From the NCBI RefSeq assembly GCF_004117935.1, contig NZ_SDOY01000121.1, forward strand, positions 1-45,793: DNA of 45,793 nt. Direction: 5' to 3'. This document shows positions 1 to 6,885 of the stretch, one piece after another (the first letter of the stretch is position 1; each line of letters opens with the position of its first letter). The notes under the pieces were generated by a model, which made no database searches, was not told where the DNA came from, and saw only the letters and a program-made list of their open reading frames with translations. Position numbers and translations under genes: made by a program. Origin of the DNA: Streptomyces roseicoloratus (GTDB lineage Bacteria > Actinomycetota > Actinomycetes > Streptomycetales > Streptomycetaceae).

Positions 1-1073
1 TCGCCGCGCCCGCCGTCGCCGCCGGGCCGCCGGCCAGGCCGTCCCACGCCGCCACCCAGCAGGCACTGGACGCGGCCGTGGCCGCGGGCGTGCCCGGCGC
101 CGTCGCCGGCGCCCGTGACGGCAAGGACCGCTGGACCGGCACCGCGGGCGAGCGCAGGGGCAACGACCGCTACCGGGTCGGCTCCATCACCAAGACCTTC
201 GTCTCCACCGTGCTCCTCCAGCTCCAGGCCGAGGGCCGGATCGACCTCGACGACCGGGTCGAGAAGTGGCTGCCCGGCCTGGTCCGCGGCAACGGCCACG
301 ACGGCCGGAAGATCACCGTCCGCCAGCTCCTCAACCACACCAGCGGCGTCTACGACGTCACCTCCGACCCCGCCTTCCAGGAGAGGGTCTTCGGCCCGGA
401 CTTCCTGGAGCACCGCTACGACACCTGGACGCCGCGGCAGCTCGTCGCCGTCGCCATGAAGCACGAGCCGACCTTCGCGCCCGGCACCGACTGGAGCTAC
501 TCCAACACCAACTACGTCCTCGCCGGCCTGGTCGTCGAGAAGGTGACCGGCCGCCCCTACGGCAAGGCGGTCGAGAACCGGATCGTCAAGCCGCTGAAGC
601 TGCGCGCCACCAGCGTTCCCGGCACCGACCCGCGGATGCCGAACCCGCACTCCGGCGCCTACTCCAGGCTGTCGGCCGACGGCCAGGGCCCCACGCACGA
701 CGTGACCCGGCTGAACCCGAGCATCGCCTACGCGGCGGGCGAGATGATCTCCGACTCGAACGACCTGCAGACCTTCTACCGCGCCCTGATCAAGGGCCGG
801 CTCCTGCCGCGCGCCGAGATGAAGGAGCTGACCGACACGGTCGCGACCGGCCGCGACGGCGTCCGCTACGGACTCGGGCTGATGCGGGCGAGGCTGAGCT
901 GCGGCAAGGAGGTCTGGGGCCACAGCGGCGGCATCCACGGCTCCAGCTCGCAGTCCGTGGTCAGCAGGGACGGCGAGCACTCCCTCGCCGCCAACTTCAA
1001 CGCCGACTGGACGGGCGACTCCCAGTCCCTCCTGGAGGCGGAGTTCTGCGGCACGGCGCCGAAGAAGCCGTAG
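1..1073 (+). CDS. Serine hydrolase / D-Ala-D-Ala carboxypeptidase family (class C beta-lactamase fold), 5'-partial
   Basis: The frame is open to the left edge of the window, so the true start lies outside. The first visible residues (Ala/Pro-rich, then AATQQALDAAV) look like the end of a signal peptide, so the product is probably exported. Active-site motifs of the beta-lactamase/DD-peptidase fold are in order: S-x-x-K as SITK (nt 183-194), Y-x-N as YSN (nt 498-506) and HSGG in place of KTG (nt 921-932). By family knowledge it would hydrolyse a D-Ala-D-Ala-type peptide, a beta-lactam or an ester; the motifs do not say which. The stop codon (1071-1073) lies inside the first unit of an 18-bp tandem repeat. 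The next gene is convergent. Confidence 0.88.
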   Translation, partial: AAPAVAAGPPARPSHAATQQALDAAVAAGVPGAVAGARDGKDRWTGTAGERRGNDRYRVGSITKTFVSTVLLQLQAEGRIDLDDRVEKWLPGLVRGNGHDGRKITVRQLLNHTSGVYDVTSDPAFQERVFGPDFLEHRYDTWTPRQLVAVAMKHEPTFAPGTDWSYSNTNYVLAGLVVEKVTGRPYGKAVENRIVKPLKLRATSVPGTDPRMPNPHSGAYSRLSADGQGPTHDVTRLNPSIAYAAGEMISDSNDLQTFYRALIKGRLLPRAEMKELTDTVATGRDGVRYGLGLMRARLSCGKEVWGHSGGIHGSSSQSVVSRDGEHSLAANFNADWTGDSQSLLEAEFCGTAPKKP

Positions 1074-1173
1074 CGGCGCCGGAGGCCGTAGCGGCACCGA
1101 GGAAGCCGTGGCGGCACCGGAAGCCGTAGCGGAGCCGGAAGCCGTAGCGGAGCCGGAAGCCGTAGCGGAGTCG
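1064..1173. repeat. 18-bp tandem repeat spanning a stop codon
   Basis: Six copies of an 18-bp unit (consensus gaagccgtagcggagccg) lie at 1064-1081, 1082-1099, 1100-1119 (this one 20 bp), 1120-1137, 1138-1155 and 1156-1173. The two at 1120-1155 are identical. The stop codon of the serine hydrolase is inside the first unit, and a second in-frame TAG falls in the second unit. Confidence 0.9.
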
Positions 1174-1246
1174 GCGGAACCCGGGGAAACCCGGCCGGAC
1201 GCCGGGAAGACCCGCCCGGACACCCGGAAGGCACGCGCCGGCGCGC

Positions 1247-2083
1247 TCAGCGGGGCAGGACGACGACATAGGCGGGCGGCTGCCGGTCCGGCGCGGCCAT
1301 CAGGGCCGTACGGACCACGGTCGCCTGCTGGTCCATCGCCTCGCGCAGCTTGCGCGGGGTGAGGTGGACGACGGTGATGCCGAGCCGCTCCAGGTGCTCG
1401 CGCTTGCGCGTGTACTCCGACCAGAGCGCGTCGTCCTCCTGCCGCGGCGCCCGGGTGTCCAGCTCCACGGCGACCGCCTGGTCCGGCCAGTAGGCGTCCA
1501 CGCCGCCGAGGTGGGGGCCGCCGGGCAGCCGCAGGTCCACGTTCCACAGCGGGTCCGGCAGCGCGAACTCGCGCACCATCGTGTACAGCCGTTCCTCCGC
1601 GATCGACCGCCCCTCGGCGAGCAGCGAGTCCACCGCGTCCACCACGTGCGGCCGGGTCAGCAGCCGGGCCCGGTTCAACTCCCGTACCACCGCTCCCGGT
1701 TCGCAGTGGCCCGCGCTCACCGCCTCGGTGAGGAGCCGACGGACCACGCCCGGGTCGGACAGGGCCGCGACCGCGTCCGCGAGGGCCCGCGGCACCGGGG
1801 CCACCGGCAGCCCGTCGACCTCCAGCGGCTGCGGGGGTTCGGCGGCCCGCACGACCCGGACCCGGCCGGTCGAACGCGGCCGCCGGGTGCGCGCCGCCAC
1901 GAGCACGTCGACCCGGTCGATCATGCCGGGCGGGGGAGCGGAGGCGAAGCGGTGCAGGGAGAGGGCGGCGAGCCCGGTGAGCATCGAGCCGGCGCCCGCG
2001 TGCCGCACGGCCTCGCGGAAGCGGTCGGCCCCGGCACGGGGGAGGGGGGAGAGGGGGGCCTCGGGGGTGGTGTCGTGGTTCAT
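1247..2083 (-). CDS. Hypothetical protein with possible PD-(D/E)XK / DUF559-like C-terminal domain
   Basis: A 278-residue protein starting at the ATG at 2083. The N-terminal half resembles the winged-helix/regulatory portion of AbiEi- or DUF559-type proteins (a leucine- and arginine-rich region with ALADAVAAL and VVRRLL). The C-terminal part has G-G-V-D-A-Y-W followed by A-V-E-L-D and then a helix and LGITVVHLTPRKL. This D...ExD spacing is typical of Vsr/DUF559 restriction-endonuclease folds. No partner methylase or toxin is next to it. It is convergent with the serine hydrolase and is transcribed in the same direction as pepN. A role in nucleic-acid cleavage is inference; otherwise it is a conserved actinobacterial hypothetical protein. 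Confidence 0.75.
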   Translation of the reverse strand: MNHDTTPEAPLSPLPRAGADRFREAVRHAGAGSMLTGLAALSLHRFASAPPPGMIDRVDVLVAARTRRPRSTGRVRVVRAAEPPQPLEVDGLPVAPVPRALADAVAALSDPGVVRRLLTEAVSAGHCEPGAVVRELNRARLLTRPHVVDAVDSLLAEGRSIAEERLYTMVREFALPDPLWNVDLRLPGGPHLGGVDAYWPDQAVAVELDTRAPRQEDDALWSEYTRKREHLERLGITVVHLTPRKLREAMDQQATVVRTALMAAPDRQPPAYVVVLPR

Positions 2084-2359
2084 GTCGACGGTCTTCCGTC
2101 GTCCGGAGCCCGATTAACCGCTGTTACGAGCCCGTCGACATTCCGGGACAACCCCGCACTAAAGTACGCGCGTTCGAGTGCCGAGTAGGCGCGGGCCCCA
2201 CCGGGCGCGGAGCGGGCGCCGCCGCCCGCCGGAACGCGGCGCCGCCGCCCGCCGGAACGCACCGCGGCCCCCGGCGGAGGATCCCCGCCGGGAGCCGCGG
2301 ACGTCCTGCGAGAACCGGACGCGAGGCACCCTCGCGACCGGCCCGGCGCGGATCCGCCG
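2084..2359. other. Intergenic region with a 23-bp tandem duplication
   Basis: No gene is visible in these 276 bp. They hold an exact 23-bp tandem duplication (2215-2237 and 2238-2260; GC-only run ending ggaacgc), a probable pepN terminator near 2315-2341, and presumably the promoter of the gene ending at 1247. Confidence 0.6.
2315..2341 (-). terminator. Probable pepN terminator hairpin
   Basis: Arms ccgg-a-cgcgagg (2315-2326) and cctcgcg-a-ccgg (2330-2341) pair with one A/A mismatch around a 3-nt loop. The hairpin lies 18 bp past the pepN stop on the minus strand. No T-run is seen, as is usual in Streptomyces. Confidence 0.45.
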
Positions 2360-4921
2360 TCAGACGGCGCGGCCGTCGCACTCCTGGGCCCGCAGGGCCC
2401 GCGCCAGGTCGTCGCGCGCCTCCAGGACGAGGCGGCGCAGCGCCGGGGCGGCGTCGGCGTGCCCGGCCAGCCAGGCGTCGGTCGCGGCCAGCGTCTCCGG
2501 CCGGTCCTGCAGGGCCGGGAACAGACCGCGCACCACGTCCATGCCGATCTGGATGGACCGCTCCGCCCAGATCCGCTCGATCACCGCGAAGTACTTCTCC
2601 GCGTACGGGGCGATCAGCTCGCGCTGCGAGGGCTGGGCGAAGCCCGCGATCGTCGCCTCCACCAGGGCGTTCGACAGCGCGTCCGACTCGACGACCTGCG
2701 CCCAGGCCTGCGCCTTGACGGCGGCCGACGGCCGGGCCGCCAGGCAGCGCACCTGGTGCCGCTTGCCGGTCGCGGTGTCGTCGCGGGACAGCTCCGCGCC
2801 GATCCGGGCCTCGTCGGCGCGGCCGTGCGCGGCCAGCGGCTCCAGGAACGCCCAGCGCAGCTCCTGGTCCACGTCGAGCCCGTCGACCGCGGCCGAGCCG
2901 TCGAGCAGGCCCTCCAGGAGCTGGAGGTCGGCGTCGGAGGACGCGACGGCGGCGACGAAACGCGCCCAGGTCAGCTGGTGTTCGCTGCCCGGCACGGCGA
3001 GCCGCAGCTCGCGCAGGCCGCCCTCGGCGAGCAGCCGCCCGCCCTCGGCCCGCCAGTCCGGCGCCGCGTAGTGGGTGACGGCGGCCTGCGCCCAGGCGTG
3101 CACCATCTGCAGGACGCCGATGTCGGTCTCGCGGCCCGCGAAGTCCAGCGCGATCCGCACGAAGTCGCGGGCCGGCATCAGCCCGTCGCGGGTCAGGTTC
3201 CACAGCGCCGACCAGCACAGGGCGCGGGCCAGCGGGTCGGTCATGTCGCCGAGGTGGGCGCGCAGGGTGGCGAGGGAGCCCTCGTCGAAGCGGATCTTGC
3301 AGTAGGTGAGGTCGTCGTCGTTGACCAGCACCAGGTCCGGCTTCTCGGCGCCCGCCAGCTCGGTCACCACGGTGCTCGTGCCGGTGATGTCCGCCTCCAC
3401 GCGCGCGTAGCGCACGAGTTCGCCGCCCGAGACGCGGTAGAGGCCGACGGCGGCGCGGTGCGGGCGCAGCTCCTCGCCGTCCTGGAGGACGGCGAGCTCG
3501 GTGATCCGGCCCTCCGCGTCGGAGGTGACGACCGGGGTCAGGGTGTTGACGCCGGAGGTCTGCAGCCAGGACTTCGCCCAGGTCTTCATGTCCCGCCCGG
3601 AGGTCTCCTCCAGGACGGTGAGGAGGTCCGCGAGGCGCGTGTTGCCGTACGCGTGGCGCTTGAAGTAGCGGCGCGCGCCCTCCAGGAACGCGTCCCGGCC
3701 CGCGTACGCGACGAGCTGCTTCAGGACGGAGGCGCCCTTGGCGTAGGTGATGCCGTCGAAGTTGAGCTTGGCGTCCTCCAGGTCACGGATGTCGGCCGTG
3801 ATCGGGTGGGTGGACGGCAGCTGGTCGGCGCGGTACGCCCAGGCCTTGCGGTTGTTGGCGAAGGTCACCCAGCTGTTGGTGAAACGGGTCGCCTCGGCGA
3901 GCGAGAAGGAGCCCATGAAGTCGGCGAAGGACTCCTTCAGCCACAGGTCGTCCCACCACACCATGGTGACCAGGTCGCCGAACCACATGTGGGCCATCTC
4001 GTGCAGGATCACGTTGGCCCGGCGCTCGTACGCCGCCTGCGTCACCTTGCCGCGGTAGATGTACTCCTCGCGGAAGGTGACCATGCCCGGGTTCTCCATG
4101 GCGCCGAGGTTGTACTCGGGCACGAAGGCCTGGTCGTACTTCCCGAAGGGGTACGGGTAGTCGAAGTTGTCGTGGAAGAAGTCGAAGCCCTGCTTCGTGA
4201 TCAGGAAGACGTCGTCCGCGTCGAAGTGCTTCGCGAGGCTCTTGCGGCACATCGCGCCCAGCGGGATCTCGAGCTCGGTGCCGTCGGGAAGGACGCGCGT
4301 GTACGTGTCCGTCACGTGGTGGTACGGCCCGGCGACGACACAGGTGATGTACGTGGAGATCGGCGCCGTCCCGGCGAACCGCCAGCGGCCCTCGGCGTCC
4401 TGCTCGCCGGTGCCGTTCGACCAGACCGTCCAGCCCTCGGGGGCGTCCACCTCGAAGCGGTAGGGCGCCTTGAGGTCGGGCTGCTCGAAATTGGCGAAGA
4501 CGCGGCGGGCGTCCGCGGGCTCGTACTGGGTGTAGAGGTAGACCTCGCCGTCCTCCGGGTCGACGAAGCGGTGCATGCCCTCGCCGGTGCGGCTGTAGGC
4601 GCACTGGGCGTCGACGACGAGCTCGTTCTCGTCGGCGAGGCCGTCGACCGTGACCCGCGAGCCGTCGAAGACGGCCTTCGGGTCGAGCGCGCGGCCGTTG
4701 AGCGTGACCGCGTTCACCGACGGGGCGATCAGGTCGAGGAAGGTGGCGTCGCCGGTGCCGGTACGGCGGAAGCGCAGCGTGGTCACCGAGCGGAAGGTGC
4801 GCACGTCCTCCCCGGACTCGCCGACCGCGGACCGCAGGTCGAGGTAGACGTCGTACCCGTCGACGGACAGCAGCTCGGCCCGCTCGCGGGCCTCGTCGCG
4901 GGACAGATTCTGACCGGGCAC
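2360..4921 (-). CDS. pepN: Aminopeptidase N (M1 family zinc metalloprotease)
   Basis: An 853-residue cytosolic M1 aminopeptidase that removes N-terminal residues from peptides. The exopeptidase motif GAMEN is at residues 273-277 and the zinc site HEMAH at 307-311, followed by WWDDLWLKESFA, which supplies the downstream Glu ligand. The C-terminal half is the ERAP1-like helical domain. I chose the GTG at 4921, which reads VPGQNLSRDEARERAELL. It has a good Shine-Dalgarno (aaggag, 6 nt spacer), and family members begin at this point; the frame stays open further upstream without homology. It diverges from the DsbA-like gene at 5087 and probably acts in peptide turnover downstream of Clp and the proteasome. 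Confidence 0.96.
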   Translation of the reverse strand: MPGQNLSRDEARERAELLSVDGYDVYLDLRSAVGESGEDVRTFRSVTTLRFRRTGTGDATFLDLIAPSVNAVTLNGRALDPKAVFDGSRVTVDGLADENELVVDAQCAYSRTGEGMHRFVDPEDGEVYLYTQYEPADARRVFANFEQPDLKAPYRFEVDAPEGWTVWSNGTGEQDAEGRWRFAGTAPISTYITCVVAGPYHHVTDTYTRVLPDGTELEIPLGAMCRKSLAKHFDADDVFLITKQGFDFFHDNFDYPYPFGKYDQAFVPEYNLGAMENPGMVTFREEYIYRGKVTQAAYERRANVILHEMAHMWFGDLVTMVWWDDLWLKESFADFMGSFSLAEATRFTNSWVTFANNRKAWAYRADQLPSTHPITADIRDLEDAKLNFDGITYAKGASVLKQLVAYAGRDAFLEGARRYFKRHAYGNTRLADLLTVLEETSGRDMKTWAKSWLQTSGVNTLTPVVTSDAEGRITELAVLQDGEELRPHRAAVGLYRVSGGELVRYARVEADITGTSTVVTELAGAEKPDLVLVNDDDLTYCKIRFDEGSLATLRAHLGDMTDPLARALCWSALWNLTRDGLMPARDFVRIALDFAGRETDIGVLQMVHAWAQAAVTHYAAPDWRAEGGRLLAEGGLRELRLAVPGSEHQLTWARFVAAVASSDADLQLLEGLLDGSAAVDGLDVDQELRWAFLEPLAAHGRADEARIGAELSRDDTATGKRHQVRCLAARPSAAVKAQAWAQVVESDALSNALVEATIAGFAQPSQRELIAPYAEKYFAVIERIWAERSIQIGMDVVRGLFPALQDRPETLAATDAWLAGHADAAPALRRLVLEARDDLARALRAQECDGRAV

Positions 4922-5086
4922 GGGGCACTCCTTCGTGACGCCATCGAAACAGCACCGATCCTCCCATGTGCCACTGTCGCGGGGTACACGGGAATGCCCC
5001 GGGGCCGTCCGTCGTTGCCGCTTTTCGGCGCAACGCTTGATCCGCCCGTTTCCGCGTCCGTACCGAGGCCCTTTCCGAGGAGTCAC

Positions 5087-5722
5087 ATGTCCGAGAGCAG
5101 GACCACCGCCGAGTTCTTCTTCGACCCCCTGTGCCCGTGGGCCTGGATGACCTCCCGCTGGATGCTGGAGGTCGAGAAGGTGCGCCCGGTGGACGTGCGC
5201 TGGAAGGTGATGAGCCTGGCGGTGCTGAACGAGAACCGCATCGACGAGCTCCCCGCGGAGTACCGGGAGATGCTCGAGACGAAGGCCTGGGGCCCGGTGC
5301 GCGTCGTCATAGCGGCCCAGCAGCTGCACGGCGACGAGGTCGTCGGCAAGCTCTACACCGCGCTCGGCACCCGTTTCCACAACAACGGCGAGGGCCCGAC
5401 CCGCGAGGCGATCGCCGGCGCGCTCGCCGACGTCGGCCTGCCGGCCGAGCTCGTCGACTACGCGGACAAGGACACGTACGACGCCGAGCTGCGCGCTTCC
5501 CACAAGGAGGGCATCGACAAGGTCGGCCAGGACGTCGGCACCCCGGTGATCTCCGTCCCCGGTCCGGACGGCGAGGAGGTCGCCTTCTTCGGCCCGGTCG
5601 TCACCCCGGCCCCGCGAGGCGAGGCCGCCGCCCGGCTGTGGGACGGCACCCTGCTGGTCGCGTCGACGCCCGGCTTCTACGAGATCAAGCGCACGCGCAC
5701 GGCGGAGCCGAGCTTCGAGTAG
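5087..5722 (+). CDS. Mycothiol-dependent nitroreductase (Rv2466c) family, DsbA/thioredoxin fold
   Basis: A 211-residue protein with a DsbA-type thioredoxin fold. The N-terminus AEFFFDPLCPWAWMTSRW, the stretch MSLAVLNENR, the WGPVRV segment and the C-terminal GFYEIKRTRT align from memory with M. tuberculosis Rv2466c, an oxidative-stress reductase that uses mycothiol. The active-site motif here is C-P-W-A, so the second (resolving) cysteine of the CPWC form is replaced by alanine. That suits a monothiol mechanism with mycothiol as the second thiol. The ATG at 5087 has a strong gaggag 4 nt upstream. It diverges from pepN and ends in a strong hairpin terminator. Confidence 0.92.
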   Translation: MSESRTTAEFFFDPLCPWAWMTSRWMLEVEKVRPVDVRWKVMSLAVLNENRIDELPAEYREMLETKAWGPVRVVIAAQQLHGDEVVGKLYTALGTRFHNNGEGPTREAIAGALADVGLPAELVDYADKDTYDAELRASHKEGIDKVGQDVGTPVISVPGPDGEEVAFFGPVVTPAPRGEAAARLWDGTLLVASTPGFYEIKRTRTAEPSFE

Positions 5723-5742
5723 TCCCGCGTCCGCACCCGTGC

Positions 5743-5781
5743 GGAAGGCCCCCGCGGTTCACGTCACCGCGGGGGCCTTCC
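5743..5781 (+). terminator. Rho-independent terminator of the Rv2466c-like gene
   Basis: A perfect 16-bp stem (5743-5758 with 5766-5781) and a 7-nt loop are followed by tctttt. It begins 20 bp after the stop codon. Confidence 0.92.
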
Positions 5782-5930
5782 TCTTTTCCGCCTGCCCCGT
5801 GAAGGCTGAGAAGACGATCACGAGCAGGACGTTTCTTCGGATCTCCGGGGGTCTCCCCGGGCTCTCCGGTTCTCTTCAGGGTCTCTCCGGCCCTCTCCGG
5901 CTCTCTTCGGTCCCCCGGATCCCCGCGGAT

Positions 5931-5960
5931 CTCTCCGGATCTCTCCGGATCTCTCCGGAT
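5931..5960. repeat. Decamer repeat in a pyrimidine-rich spacer
   Basis: Three tandem copies of ctctccggat end in a 14-bp palindrome ctccggatccggag, just past the sodF stop (5972). The spacer from about 5844 onward is a degenerate tctccgg-rich low-complexity run. No gene is visible in 5782-5971. Confidence 0.75.
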
Positions 5961-5971
5961 CCGGAGGGTCC

Positions 5972-6616
5972 TCAGATGCCGATGAGCGGGGTGCGGCCCT
6001 TGGCGTCCGTGTAGCGCTTCTGCACGTCCTGCCAGTTGACGACCTGCCACATGGCCTCGATGAAGTCGACCTTCTGGTTCTTGTACTGCAGGTAGAAGGC
6101 GTGCTCCCAGGCGTCGAAGACGAGGATCGGCACCGAGCCCTGGCCCACGTTGCCCTGGTGGTCGTAGACCTGCTCGACGATCAGCCGGCCGCTGATCGGC
6201 TCGTACGCGAGGACGCCCCAGCCGGAGCCCTGGGTGGTCGCGGCGGCCTTGGTGAGCTGCGTCTTGAACGCGGCGAAGGAGCCGAAGGACTCGGTGAGCG
6301 CGTCGGCGAGCTCGCCGACCCCGTCGGCGGCCAGCGGCTCGCCACCGCCGCCGTCCTTCGGGCTGTTCATGTTGTTCCAGTAGATGCTGTGCAGGATGTG
6401 GCCGGAGAGGTGGAAGGCCAGGCTCTTCTCCAGCCCGTTGATGCTTCCCCACTGCTCCTTGTCGCGGGCCTCCGCCAGCTGCTCGAGGGTGTCGTTCGCC
6501 CCCTTCACGTACGCCGCGTGGTGCTTGTCGTGGTGCAGCTCGATGATCTGCGGATTGATCACCGGCTCCAGCGCCGCGTAGTCGTACGGAAGCTCCGGAA
6601 GTGTGTAGATCGCCAT
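5972..6616 (-). CDS. sodF: Superoxide dismutase, Fe/Mn family (SodF)
   Basis: A 214-residue cytosolic dismutase converting superoxide to oxygen and hydrogen peroxide. Metal-site motifs are in order: IELHHDKHHAAYV (His 28), the second-helix FHLSGHILHSIYW, and VFDAWEHAFYLQY (Asp and His ligands). The length is normal for the family. The ATG at 6616 is the natural start. In Streptomyces the Fe enzyme is the back-up for the nickel enzyme SodN, and Nur with nickel represses sodF; the Nur box seen upstream fits. Fe rather than Mn is inferred from this regulatory context and from the Streptomyces orthologue. No sodN is in the window. Confidence 0.96.
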   Translation of the reverse strand: MAIYTLPELPYDYAALEPVINPQIIELHHDKHHAAYVKGANDTLEQLAEARDKEQWGSINGLEKSLAFHLSGHILHSIYWNNMNSPKDGGGGEPLAADGVGELADALTESFGSFAAFKTQLTKAAATTQGSGWGVLAYEPISGRLIVEQVYDHQGNVGQGSVPILVFDAWEHAFYLQYKNQKVDFIEAMWQVVNWQDVQKRYTDAKGRTPLIGI

Positions 6617-6649
6617 GTGCCGAGCCCTAGCCCTTCGACCGACTGCTTA

Positions 6650-6666
6650 TTGCAACCTATATGCAA
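6650..6666 (-). promoter_or_regulatory. Nur (nickel-responsive repressor) box of sodF
   Basis: TTGCAA-N5-ATGCAA matches the published Streptomyces Nur consensus tTGCaa-N5-ttGCAA at 11 of 12 positions. It lies 34 bp upstream of the sodF ATG. A possible -10 hexamer on the minus strand (TAGCCT, complement of 6671-6676) sits just upstream, so bound Nur would cover the transcription start. With nickel present, sodF would be off. Confidence 0.82.
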
Positions 6667-6696
6667 GTGCAGGCTAACAGTAGATGCGGGAGATGT

Positions 6697-6733
6697 TGAT
6701 CAGTCGTTGGACCTAGTGATCAGTCGTAGGACC
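6697..6733. repeat. 17-bp direct repeat upstream of the sodF promoter
   Basis: tgatcagtcgttggacc (6697-6713) and tgatcagtcgtaggacc (6717-6733) differ at one base and are spaced 20 bp start to start, that is two helical turns. A second GC-rich direct repeat (caggcgtcaggc...cccggcccc) follows at about 6734-6784. The repeats could be activator sites for sodF or neutral duplication. Confidence 0.7.
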
Positions 6734-6808
6734 CAGGCGTCAGGCACCAGGCCCCCGGCCCCAGGCGTCAGGCCCCCGGCCCCAGGACGCCGGCCCGGAC
6801 ACGGAGAA

Positions 6809-6853
6809 CGGCGAAGGCCCCGCCGAGCAGAACGCTCGGCGGGGCCTTCGCCG
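6809..6853 (-). terminator. Terminator of amino-acid permease 1
   Basis: A perfect 20-bp stem (6809-6828 with 6834-6853) with a 5-nt loop lies 33 bp beyond the permease stop. It insulates sodF from permease read-through. There is no T-tract. Confidence 0.88.
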
Positions 6854-6885
6854 TCGGTGCGGGACCGGCTCCGGCCGGCTCCCGG

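Noticed and set aside
2459..5086. Plus-strand open frame running into the Rv2466c-like gene
   Set aside because: It is antisense to pepN. The true start of the reductase is ATG 5087 with its own Shine-Dalgarno.
4922..5503. Upstream extension of the pepN frame
   Set aside because: The homology begins at VPGQNLSRDEA. The extension overlaps the divergent gene at 5087 and has no Shine-Dalgarno.
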